From JBJXFY01 sp046155815 (GTDB lineage: Bacteria; Verrucomicrobiota; Verrucomicrobiia; Limisphaerales; CAIMTB01): 14,329 bases of DNA. Under the pieces are notes generated by a model, which saw nothing but the letters and a program-made list of their open reading frames with translations, was not told where the DNA came from and made no database searches. Positions 7,126 through 14,288 of the stretch are shown here, piece after piece (position 1 is the first letter of the stretch; every line of letters begins with the position of its first letter). The DNA lies in NCBI GenBank assembly GCA_046155815.1, contig JBJXFY010000037.1, positions 1 through 14,329 on the forward strand. The letters run 5' to 3'. The translations under genes and the position numbers were made by a program.

Positions 7126-8532
7126 CGTCCCGAAGAGCACCACCGGCACCGTGCGCAGCAGGATGCGCAGGTCGAGCCAGATCGACCAGTTGTCGATGTA
7201 CTCCAGATCAAGGCGCACCCAGTCGTTGAAGTCCTTCACGTCGTTCCGGCCGCTGATCTGCCACAGGCAGGTGAGTCCGGGCTTCACGCTCAGGCGGCGG
7301 CGATAGGCCATGTCCTCGAAGCGACGGGTCTCATCCACCGGCAGCGGCCGGGGCCCCACCAGGCTCATCTCGCCCCGCAGCACGTTGAGGAGCTGCGGCA
7401 GCTCGTCCATGGACCACTTGCGCAGGATGCGGCCGACGGGGGTGATGCGCGGGTCGTTCGTCACCTTGAAGACCGGGCCGGACATCTCGTTCAGCGCGGC
7501 GAGCTCCTGCTTCCGCTGCTCGGCGTCGGTGTCCATCGTGCGGAACTTCAGCATCGTGAACGGGTGGCCGTTCAGCCCGCTGCGCTGCTGCCGGAAAAGG
7601 ACCGGACCCGCCGACGTGAACCGGACGGCCAGGGCGGTGAGGAGCATCACCGGCCCGAGGAGCGCCACGAGGAAGGCGGCCCCGACGAAGTCCAGCAGCC
7701 CCTTGACATGCGTCTGCCAGCCGCCCTCGGGCGCCGAGCGGAAGACCATCATCGGCCGGCCCTGCAGCTCGTCCACCGTCACCGCCGAGATCTGCGTCCT
7801 GAAGAAGTCCGCCAGCAGCCAGACCTCGACCCCCTCGAGCTCGCAGGCCTGGATGACCTTCTCCAATTCGCCGAAGGCGGTGTGATGCGCGGCGACGACG
7901 ACGGAGTTCACCGCGTCGTCGTGCAGGCGCTCGAGCAGCTGCGGGGTCGTGCTGTTGCGGAGGTCGAGCTCGCCCACGACGCGCATGCCCTCGCCCCGGC
8001 GGGAGAACATCTCCCGCCGCACGCGGGCGGTGTCCTCCGCGGTGCCGACCAGCAGCACGCGCCGCTCGAAAAGGCCCTGCTTCAGCCCCGCCACCAGCCA
8101 GCGGCGCATCAGTTCCTCGCGCGCCATCACCAGCCCGAAGCTGATCACGCCGAACAGCACGATGACGCCGCGGCTGAGCGGCTCCTTGGTCAGGAACAGC
8201 ACCACGATCACGCCCAGCGTGAGGTAGGTGCAGACCTTCAGCAGCGGCGCCACCGTCTGCCACCGCGTGGGCAGCAGGGGCCGCCGGTAGAAACCCTGGG
8301 TCTCCAGCAGGAACATCGCCGCCGGCAGCGTCAGCACCACGTACCAGATGTAGTGCTGGAACGGTTGGATCTCCGACTGCCCGCCGAAGGCGGTGAAGAA
8401 GCTCACGAACCAGTCGCCGATCTGGGTGGCCTGCGCGCGCAGCAGCCAGGCGAGGTAGAAACCGAGCGCAAACAGCCCGGCGTCCACGATCTTCTGGATG
8501 CGGGTGCGGATCAGTCTCTGGCTTCCAAGCAT
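7114..8532 (-). CDS. Exopolysaccharide polyprenyl glycosylphosphotransferase (initiating sugar-phosphate transferase)
   Basis: A membrane enzyme that moves a hexose-1-phosphate from a UDP-sugar onto undecaprenyl phosphate, the first step of a repeat-unit polysaccharide. The 472 residues show the full WbaP/CpsE-type layout. Four N-terminal membrane segments (about 15-32, 60-76, 93-115, 122-137) precede a Rossmann-like middle part starting RRVLLVGTAEDTARV (157-171). A further hydrophobic segment (about 278-302) follows, then the catalytic domain with LKFRTMD (328-334), DELPQLLNVLRGEMSLVGPRP split over 376-396, KPGLTCLWQISGRND (417-431) and LDLEYIDNWS (441-450). The ATG at 8532 starts at the first membrane segment. 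The sugar specificity cannot be read from the sequence. It lies 49 bp downstream of the EpsI gene on the same strand, so it is probably the last gene of the exosortase transcript. Confidence 0.95.
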   Translation of the reverse strand: MLGSQRLIRTRIQKIVDAGLFALGFYLAWLLRAQATQIGDWFVSFFTAFGGQSEIQPFQHYIWYVVLTLPAAMFLLETQGFYRRPLLPTRWQTVAPLLKVCTYLTLGVIVVLFLTKEPLSRGVIVLFGVISFGLVMAREELMRRWLVAGLKQGLFERRVLLVGTAEDTARVRREMFSRRGEGMRVVGELDLRNSTTPQLLERLHDDAVNSVVVAAHHTAFGELEKVIQACELEGVEVWLLADFFRTQISAVTVDELQGRPMMVFRSAPEGGWQTHVKGLLDFVGAAFLVALLGPVMLLTALAVRFTSAGPVLFRQQRSGLNGHPFTMLKFRTMDTDAEQRKQELAALNEMSGPVFKVTNDPRITPVGRILRKWSMDELPQLLNVLRGEMSLVGPRPLPVDETRRFEDMAYRRRLSVKPGLTCLWQISGRNDVKDFNDWVRLDLEYIDNWSIWLDLRILLRTVPVVLFGTGAR

Positions 8533-8581
8533 GCGCGATTCATTCGGCCCGTCCCATCCTAGCGCGCCGCCCGCGCGCGGT

Positions 8582-9343
8582 TCAACGTGAACCTGCCGCG
8601 GCCGTGGCCAGCGCCGGCGGCCCGGCCACCTTCTGGAACTCCGGCACCGTCGCCTGGATGAGCTTCCGGACCCGGTCGTAGAGCAGCTGCTCCTGCCCCG
8701 GCAGCCCCACCGACAGGTACGAGGCGTACGCCCAGCGGGGCAGCTCGCCCGTGCGCAGCAGGTCCTCGGTCATCCACCGCATCCGGGTGAAGTGGTCGGC
8801 CGTGAGGCGGGTGTCGCTCATGAACCAGTACACATAGACCGCCCGCAGCGTCACTTGCTGGCCGTCCGCCATGCGCCCCGTGCGCTCGGCCAGGATGCGC
8901 ATCACGGGCAGGTCGTACGGGTGCGGCTGCTCGATCCGGATCACGTCCGGCGTCTGGCTGACGATGCGGAAGCCCTGCCCGGGCAGGCAGTACTCGGGCT
9001 TGTGGATGCTCGTGCGGTCCGCGCCCATCAGCACCACGTTGACCGCGCAGCCGAAGCCATCCGGCGCAAGGTAGCGGCGCCGGCCGTACACCGTGTCCGG
9101 CGGCAGCATGTCCAGCTCCTGCTGGGTGATCGGCGGCGCATCCGAGGTGTACCCCAGCGGCCCGGCCGGCAGCACCACCCCGTTCGTGGCGATCAGGCCC
9201 CCGTCCTCGCCGAGCACCCTCAGCGGCCCGACCCGCACTCCGGGCTCGCCCAGCGACTGCCCCGCGCTCAGCCGCCAGAGCAGCGCGCCGCCCGCGAGCA
9301 GCAGGACCGCGTAAGCCACCGCGATGATCCGGGTTCGGCTCAT
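8582..9343 (-). CDS. epsI: EpsI-type exosortase-associated protein
   Basis: 253 residues. One N-terminal membrane segment (about 5-24, IIAVAYAVLLLAGGALLW) is followed by an extracytoplasmic domain. The signature of the EpsI family (DUF3485/PF11984) is clear at 109-125: DRTSIHKPEYCLPGQGF. The family is found next to or fused with exosortases and is needed for exopolysaccharide production in characterised systems; its biochemical role is not settled. The ATG at 9343 shares one base with the stop of the exosortase gene (TGATG read on the minus strand), which implies translational coupling and a fixed ratio of the two products. An upstream extension of this frame to 9475 lies inside the exosortase gene and is a shadow. 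The symbol is used in the family sense. Confidence 0.92.
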   Translation of the reverse strand: MSRTRIIAVAYAVLLLAGGALLWRLSAGQSLGEPGVRVGPLRVLGEDGGLIATNGVVLPAGPLGYTSDAPPITQQELDMLPPDTVYGRRRYLAPDGFGCAVNVVLMGADRTSIHKPEYCLPGQGFRIVSQTPDVIRIEQPHPYDLPVMRILAERTGRMADGQQVTLRAVYVYWFMSDTRLTADHFTRMRWMTEDLLRTGELPRWAYASYLSVGLPGQEQLLYDRVRKLIQATVPEFQKVAGPPALATAAAGSR

Positions 9344-10362
9344 CAGGCAGGCTGGGGTGTGGCCGTCGCGGCGGGCGGCTCGCCCGGCGGCCGCGCCTCG
9401 TCCGGCTCGCGCAGCCAACGGCTCAGCAGCGCCATGCCGATGAACGGCGGCACGTAGGGCAGCAGGCTCAGCCACGAGCTGTCATGCACGTAGTTTCCGC
9501 CCTTCTGCCCGAAGGCTTCCGCGGCGACGATGATCAGCGTCAGCCGCAGCACGTTGCCCAGGATCGCGAACGGAAACGCGGCCAGGATCATCACCGCCCG
9601 GCGCCACGGGGTGTTGAAGTTCATCAACGCCACGATCAGCGCCAGCGCCAGCGTCGCCGTCAGGCTCCGCAGCCCGCCGCACGCCGCGGCCACCTCGTAC
9701 TGGAAGTGCCCGCGCGCATCGAAGACCTGGTTGCCCTGCTGGATCACATCAATCCCCAGCAGCGTCTGGCTGGTCCAGACGGTGATGTTCGTCGCGATCA
9801 TCCGCAGCGGGAAGGTGATCACCTCCGCCATCGTGCCCAGCGGCACGGCGAACACGAACAGCGAGCACGGCAGCAGCGTCGCCCGCAGCCAGGCCGGCCC
9901 CCAGACCACGCCGCCCAGCGCCCACAGCCCGCCGTAAAACGCCGCGATGGACAGCCGCGTCTGCTGCATCGCAAACGCCAGCACGTGCAGCAGCAGCGCC
10001 CCGCCCACCAGCAGCAGCGCCGGCGCCCACGGCCGCTTGGGCAGCGCGGCGAGCTGGTCCCGCCGCCACCACAGCAGCCCGAGCACGATCAGCGGCACGA
10101 AGCGCCCCAGCTCGTCGTCCTGGGACATGCTGTACGCGTAGTCCATCCAGCCGAAGAGCGAGGTCGTCTTCGTGTAGCCCAGCGTCGCGTTGCCCAGCAG
10201 ATGGAACAGCAGCACCCACGCCGCCAGCATCCCGAAGAACAGCCCCTTCCGCGGCAGCCCGGCCCAGAATGCCTCCGTCTGCCGCACGTAATCCTGGGCG
10301 GTCGGCTCGGACGATGTTGTCGGGGCGGCGGTGCTCACGCGGCGGCCAATGCGGGCCAACAT
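9343..10362 (-). CDS. Exosortase (PEP-CTERM-type protein-sorting transpeptidase)
   Basis: A polytopic membrane cysteine protease/transpeptidase that recognises exported proteins with a C-terminal PEP-CTERM-like tail. The 339 residues contain about eight hydrophobic segments. The catalytic triad can be placed: Cys228 in YEVAAACGGLRSL, Arg273 in LGNVLRLTLIIV, and His293 in GGNYVHDSSW. The C-terminus is a short Pro-rich cytoplasmic tail. The start is a choice among ATG 10362 (used here), ATG 10392 and GTG 10338; none has a strong ribosome site. The frame stays open to 11232, but everything beyond 10500 is the antisense-frame shadow of the FG-GAP gene. I cannot assign a subtype with confidence. 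It overlaps the EpsI gene by one base, and a protein ending in a PEP-CTERM-like tail is encoded just beyond the FG-GAP gene. Confidence 0.94.
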   Translation of the reverse strand: MLARIGRRVSTAAPTTSSEPTAQDYVRQTEAFWAGLPRKGLFFGMLAAWVLLFHLLGNATLGYTKTTSLFGWMDYAYSMSQDDELGRFVPLIVLGLLWWRRDQLAALPKRPWAPALLLVGGALLLHVLAFAMQQTRLSIAAFYGGLWALGGVVWGPAWLRATLLPCSLFVFAVPLGTMAEVITFPLRMIATNITVWTSQTLLGIDVIQQGNQVFDARGHFQYEVAAACGGLRSLTATLALALIVALMNFNTPWRRAVMILAAFPFAILGNVLRLTLIIVAAEAFGQKGGNYVHDSSWLSLLPYVPPFIGMALLSRWLREPDEARPPGEPPAATATPQPA

Positions 10363-10499
10363 GTGCCCGAAGCCCCCGCCGCGCGCAAGCATCGGCGCTC
10401 TTGTGCCGGCGACGCCCGTCTCGGAGGGGCGAGTTGCCACGAGCCCCGGTGCCAAGGTATCGCACTGGCAACGCCTTCCCTCCTTGCCGCCACGGCGGC
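10363..10499 (-). other. Leader region between the FG-GAP gene and the exosortase gene
   Basis: 137 bp without a supported gene. Directly after the FG-GAP stop there is a short stem (GCCGCC/GGCGGC, 10486-10499, with almost no loop). A 7-bp inverted repeat, GTTGCCA at 10433-10439 and TGGCAAC at 10466-10472, encloses a further 5-bp pairing option. No convincing -35/-10 pair and no T-run were found. The upstream alternative exosortase start (ATG 10392) lies within it. Confidence 0.4.
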
Positions 10500-13400
10500 T
10501 CAACGCGGCGCGTGCTCCACCCTTGCCTCCTCCCCGGCCGCCGGCACCGCCGCACGCCGCACCACGCCGCCCGGCCAACGGACCTCGATCTCCGTGGCGT
10601 CGTCCGGCCGCGCCAGCACCGTCACCGTCCCGGCCACCTGCACCTCGCGCGCCGGGCCGAAACCGCCGGCCCGCGTCACCACCCGCAGCCGCGTGCCCAC
10701 GCCGTCCGGATTGCCCGGCGGCCCCGCCAGCCGGACGCGCACGCCCGGCCGCGCCACCGCGTTGCGAAAAAGCCGCGCCGCTGCGCCGCCTTGCGTCACC
10801 AGTACGTCGGCCCGGGCGTCGCGGTCGAAGTCCGCCACCGCCGCCGCCCGCGCCTCGCCGAACACGGCGACGCCCGATTCGCCCGACGGCACCGGCCGGA
10901 AACCGCCCCGCCCGTCGCCCAGCAGCAGCGCGGTCACGCCGCCGTCCAGGCGCGGCGAACCCGGCCGGAGCGGGAAGAAATTCTGCGCCGCCACCACGTC
11001 CTCCGCGCCGTCGCCGTCGAAGTCGGCCACGGCCAGCGCCATCACCGGCGCGAGCTGCGCCTCGTCGGGCAGCGCCCGCACCTCGAAGCGATCGCCGCGG
11101 TTCAACAGCACCAACGACTCCAGCACCGCCGCCTCGACGAAGGCGGGATCCGCCGCGCCCGCGAGGATTTTTCCCACGTCCGTCGCCGCCCACGCCGCGT
11201 GCGTCGGGAAACGCTCGCGCAGGCCCGGCCACGCGGCCACCACGTCGTCGAGCTGCCGCCGGGGCACATACGCGCCGCGCGCCGGCTCCCAGGCCGCCTC
11301 CAGCACCTCGTGCGTGCCGTCGCCGTTGAAGTCGCCGTGCCAGATGCGTGGCGGCTTCACGGACGGTGGGATTTCCAAGGACGTGTTGCGCCCCCAGTTG
11401 CCCGCCACCAGGTCCATCCGCCCGTCGCCGTCAAAGTCACCCGCCGCCAGCGACTGCCAGAGGCCGGTCAAGTCCTTGGAATCAGAAATTTCAAATTTGG
11501 AATGACCTGCCAGTGCCACCTCCCACGTCGTCAGCCGGCCCGCGTCATTCCTGAAGAACCTCAGCGGCCCCCATTCACACGCAACGACCAGTTCCGGAAG
11601 GCCGTCGCCGGTGAGGTCGGAGAAGACGGCCGCCGTGACCAGCCCCAGCCCCCGCAGCAGCGCCGCGTCCTCCGGTTGTTCGCGCCAGCCATCCGCCTCG
11701 CGCCGGAGCAGGCGTGAATCCGCCGCCGCCGGCCAGCGGCCCGCGACCACGCGACCACCGACGAAAAGGTCGAGGTCGCCGTCGCCGTCCACGTCCGCCA
11801 GCGCCAGCGGGCCAGCACTCGCCGCGCTGTCCAGAAGAAGCTCCCCGTCCGCGGCCCCCCCGGGCGCGAGCCGCCGGAGGGCGACGCCATTCGTCACGCC
11901 GTCCTCGTAGTTCGACAGCGCGACCAGCAACGAAGGGAGGTTCGTTCCTTCCCGCCAGCCCAGCACCGCCGTCGCGTCGCGCGTCAGCGGCGCGGCGGTC
12001 CAGCCATTCGTCAGTGGCGTCAAACCACCCCGGCCATCGTTCCTCCGGACCTTGATCCGCCCGCCCGCCGCGCCGCCCACGACCACATCTTCGAACCCGT
12101 CCCCATCCACGTCCACCCACGCCGCCGGCGGGCCGGGCTGGCTGAGCTTGTAGGGCAGGAGCGCCTGGCGCGCGTAGTCGTCGAAGGGTTCCTCCGGGGC
12201 GGTGAGGGCGAGGGCGTCCGTGGCGTCGGTGAAATGGGGCGGCGGCGTGAAGCGTGAAGGGTGAATGGTGGAGGGTGGCGTTGGCGTGTCCGGCTCGTGG
12301 ATTTCCAGCGCGGTGTTGGCGAGGACGTTGGTCACAACCGAAGTCCGGCCGCCGGGCCAGGTGACCTCGACGGTGAGCCGGTTCGTCGGCGTGCCGGCGG
12401 CGAAGACACGCAGCGCCTCGTCGCCGGACAGGTAGCGCCCGCCGGCGATCATTTCCTGCGACTGCGGCAGCGGGCCGCCCGCGACGCGGATTTTCGCGCC
12501 GAGGCCCGCGGTGTTCGGCGGCTGCCCGCGCAGGCGCACGGCCACGCGCGGCGCGGCGGCGTCGTTCCGGTAGAACGACGCCCCGGCGTTCAGGTTGTTG
12601 AGCACCACGTCCAGGTCGCCGTCGCCGTCGAGGTCGCCGAGCGCGAGCGCGCTGGTGACGCCCGCCAGGTCGAAGCCCCACACCGCGCCCGTCTCCGCGA
12701 AGCGCAGGCCGCCGTGGTTGCGGAAGGCGAGGTTCGGCGGCGCCAGCCGGGGAAACGCCCGGCGCGCAGCAAAGATTTCCGCGTCGCTCATCCGCCGGGC
12801 CGCGCGCATGGCCTTGAGCCGCTCGTTCACGTCCGGGTCGCGCGCGGCGCGCTCCATGCCGTTCACGACCAGCAGATCGTCCAGGCCGTCCAGGTCCACG
12901 TCGAGAAACGCGCCGCTCCACGTCCAGTCCGTCGCGGCGAGGCCGGCCCAAGGCGCCACCTCGGCAAACGTCCCGTCGCCGCGGGCGCGGAAGACCGTGT
13001 TCTGCTCGATCTGCGGGCGGTGCAGGAACACGCCCGGCCGCGGCACGTCCGGGAAGGCGTCGCCCACGAAGCGCATCCGCTGCGCGTGGTCGCGGCCCAG
13101 CATGTCGAACACGATGAAGTCGTCGTGCCCGTCGCGGTCGAGGTCCGCGAAGTCCACCGCCATCGAGGAGAGGCTGGTGCGGCGCAGCGTCGCGGCCGGC
13201 GCGAGACGGAGGCGGCCCTCGCCCTGGTTGAGCCAGAGGCGGTCGGGCGAGTGGAAGTCGTTGCAGACATACAGGTCCGGCCGTCCGTCGCCGTTCACGT
13301 CGCGGAACATCGCGGCCAGCCCCCAGTCGCGCGGCGGCGCCGTGAGCGGCCGGCCGTCCTCGTCGAGGAACGCGCCGCCCGTCCACGGCACGGCGGCGAA

Positions 13401-14204
13401 GTTCGTCCCGCCCAGGTTGCGGTACAGCACGTCCGGCTCGCCGTGCTCCTCGATCCCGCCGCGGTCGTTCACGCTGAAGCGCCCTGCGAGGTCCGGCGCG
13501 GTCGCCGGCCGGCCGTTCAGCGTGTCCACGACCAGCCGGCCGTTTTCCCGGCGGAAGGTCGCGCGCGCGTTGGGCAGGTCCATGAGCGCGCTGCTCCGGT
13601 AGTTGGCCAAGTACACGTCCGGCCAGCCGTCGCCGTCCACGTCGGCCACCGCGGCCGTCATGCCGGCGCCGCCGGGGTTCAGGAGGAACGGCGCGGGGCG
13701 GAAGCTGCCGCGGCCCTCGTTGAGGAAGACGTGCGTGCCCTGGCCGAGCGTGTTGACGACGAGGTCCGGGTCGCCGTCGGCGTCCAGGTCGGCGAAGGCC
13801 GCGCCCGTGGCGTCGCGGCCCGGCATCGCGACGCCCGCGGCGGCGGCGACGTTGGTGAAGCGCCAGCCGCCGAGGTTGCGGAGGAGCGCGTTGTCGCCGT
13901 CGAAGCCGGCGAGGAACACGTCCGTCAGGCCGTCGCCGTCCACGTCCGCGAGCGCGACGCCGGAGCCGTTGAGGTAGATCTGGTTCGTGAGGTGGCGGGC
14001 GGCCGGGATGGAGTTGGTGAAGGCCGCGCCGGTGGCCGCCGGATCCGTCAGGGTGAAGCCCGGCTGCGCCCGGCCGGTCAGGGTGAGCGGCCGGACGTGG
14101 TGGGCGCCGTCCGCCGCGCGCGGGGCCGGGGCGGCGGAGAGCAGCGCGAGGGCCAGGGTGGCGGCGCGGAGGAGCACGCGCGGCTTATGCCGCAGCCAGC
14201 GCAC
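10500..14204 (-). CDS. Large exported FG-GAP/VCBS repeat protein with two ASPIC/UnbV domains
   Basis: 1,234 residues from the GTG at 14204, which gives the signal peptide MRWLRHKPRVLLRAATLALA... ending near APRAADG. GTG 14177 is a second option. The frame also has a TTG at 14228, but that codon lies in the T-run of the upstream terminator. Fourteen DxDxDG-type calcium-binding loops mark FG-GAP blades, for example DVDGDGLTD, DLDADGDPD, DVNGDGRPD, DLDGDGDLD, DFNGDGTHE and DFDRDARAD. The chain is two similar halves. Blades 1-7 are followed by an ASPIC/UnbV domain (about 553-630, with LTVEVTWPGGRTS), then a linker. Blades 8-14 are followed by a second, weaker ASPIC-like domain (about 1153-1230, with IEVRWPGGVVR). 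Such CRTAC1-like proteins are exported and probably bind carbohydrate or protein with calcium; no enzyme site is seen. There is no PEP-CTERM tail. Two heptamer arrays are translated within it, at about 642-653 and 900-910. Confidence 0.93.
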   Translation of the reverse strand: MRWLRHKPRVLLRAATLALALLSAAPAPRAADGAHHVRPLTLTGRAQPGFTLTDPAATGAAFTNSIPAARHLTNQIYLNGSGVALADVDGDGLTDVFLAGFDGDNALLRNLGGWRFTNVAAAAGVAMPGRDATGAAFADLDADGDPDLVVNTLGQGTHVFLNEGRGSFRPAPFLLNPGGAGMTAAVADVDGDGWPDVYLANYRSSALMDLPNARATFRRENGRLVVDTLNGRPATAPDLAGRFSVNDRGGIEEHGEPDVLYRNLGGTNFAAVPWTGGAFLDEDGRPLTAPPRDWGLAAMFRDVNGDGRPDLYVCNDFHSPDRLWLNQGEGRLRLAPAATLRRTSLSSMAVDFADLDRDGHDDFIVFDMLGRDHAQRMRFVGDAFPDVPRPGVFLHRPQIEQNTVFRARGDGTFAEVAPWAGLAATDWTWSGAFLDVDLDGLDDLLVVNGMERAARDPDVNERLKAMRAARRMSDAEIFAARRAFPRLAPPNLAFRNHGGLRFAETGAVWGFDLAGVTSALALGDLDGDGDLDVVLNNLNAGASFYRNDAAAPRVAVRLRGQPPNTAGLGAKIRVAGGPLPQSQEMIAGGRYLSGDEALRVFAAGTPTNRLTVEVTWPGGRTSVVTNVLANTALEIHEPDTPTPPSTIHPSRFTPPPHFTDATDALALTAPEEPFDDYARQALLPYKLSQPGPPAAWVDVDGDGFEDVVVGGAAGGRIKVRRNDGRGGLTPLTNGWTAAPLTRDATAVLGWREGTNLPSLLVALSNYEDGVTNGVALRRLAPGGAADGELLLDSAASAGPLALADVDGDGDLDLFVGGRVVAGRWPAAADSRLLRREADGWREQPEDAALLRGLGLVTAAVFSDLTGDGLPELVVACEWGPLRFFRNDAGRLTTWEVALAGHSKFEISDSKDLTGLWQSLAAGDFDGDGRMDLVAGNWGRNTSLEIPPSVKPPRIWHGDFNGDGTHEVLEAAWEPARGAYVPRRQLDDVVAAWPGLRERFPTHAAWAATDVGKILAGAADPAFVEAAVLESLVLLNRGDRFEVRALPDEAQLAPVMALAVADFDGDGAEDVVAAQNFFPLRPGSPRLDGGVTALLLGDGRGGFRPVPSGESGVAVFGEARAAAVADFDRDARADVLVTQGGAAARLFRNAVARPGVRVRLAGPPGNPDGVGTRLRVVTRAGGFGPAREVQVAGTVTVLARPDDATEIEVRWPGGVVRRAAVPAAGEEARVEHAPR
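11476..11503. repeat. Heptamer tandem array 2 (ATT-starting units), four units inside the FG-GAP gene
   Basis: Read on the minus (coding) strand the units are ATTCCAA, ATTTGAA, ATTTCTG, ATTCCAA; the first and last are identical. It is an AT-rich island in a gene that is otherwise very GC-rich. It is translated in frame as SKFEISDSKD, just before the TGLWQSLAAGDFDGDG blade. Blades of this kind normally run straight into the TG(L/W)W motif, so the peptide looks like an insert in a surface loop. Confidence 0.75.
12247..12281. repeat. Heptamer tandem array 3 (GTGAAGG), five imperfect units inside the FG-GAP gene
   Basis: On the plus strand the units are GTGAAGC, GTGAAGG, GTGAATG, GTGGAGG, GTGGCGT. 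On the coding strand every unit ends in CAC. It is translated in frame as TPPSTIHPSRFT, the linker between the first ASPIC/UnbV domain and the second set of FG-GAP blades. A repeat here is the least harmful place in the protein for added sequence. Confidence 0.8.
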
Positions 14205-14226
14205 CCCGCCAAGGCGGCGGCGCAGC

Positions 14227-14256
14227 AAAAAGGCCGGACCCAGGTCGGGTCCGGCC
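14227..14256 (-). terminator. Intrinsic terminator after the PEP-CTERM-like gene
   Basis: GGCCGGACCC (14232-14241) and GGGTCCGGCC (14247-14256) form a perfect 10-bp stem with a 5-base loop. On the minus strand the stem is followed at once by five Ts (14231-14227). It lies 33 bp past the stop of the gene entering from the right, so it should end that transcript and insulate it from the FG-GAP gene that begins about 23 bp further on. Confidence 0.88.
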
Positions 14257-14288
14257 GGAGAATGAAGGGGCGGAAGGCGCGCGGCGCG

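Noticed and set aside
7108..8562. 484-codon plus-strand open frame opposite the sugar transferase
   Set aside because: His/Gln/Arg/Glu-rich low-complexity translation; the minus strand has every motif of the transferase family.
10363..11232. N-terminal extension of the exosortase frame by about 290 codons
   Set aside because: The extension is a Gly/Arg/Ala-rich shadow of the FG-GAP gene; exosortase homology starts near 10362.
9484..11505. 673-codon open frame on the plus strand across the exosortase and FG-GAP genes
   Set aside because: It is antisense to two genes with clear domains; the translation is low-complexity Arg/Pro/Gln-rich with no recognisable motif. Long antisense frames are expected at this GC content.
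13600..13960. Repeated GCCGTCGCCGTCCACGTC blocks spread over 10.8-13.95 kb, as a possible DNA repeat or CRISPR-like array
   Set aside because: They encode the DxDxDG calcium loops of the FG-GAP blades; spacing is irregular and the intervening sequence codes for blades.
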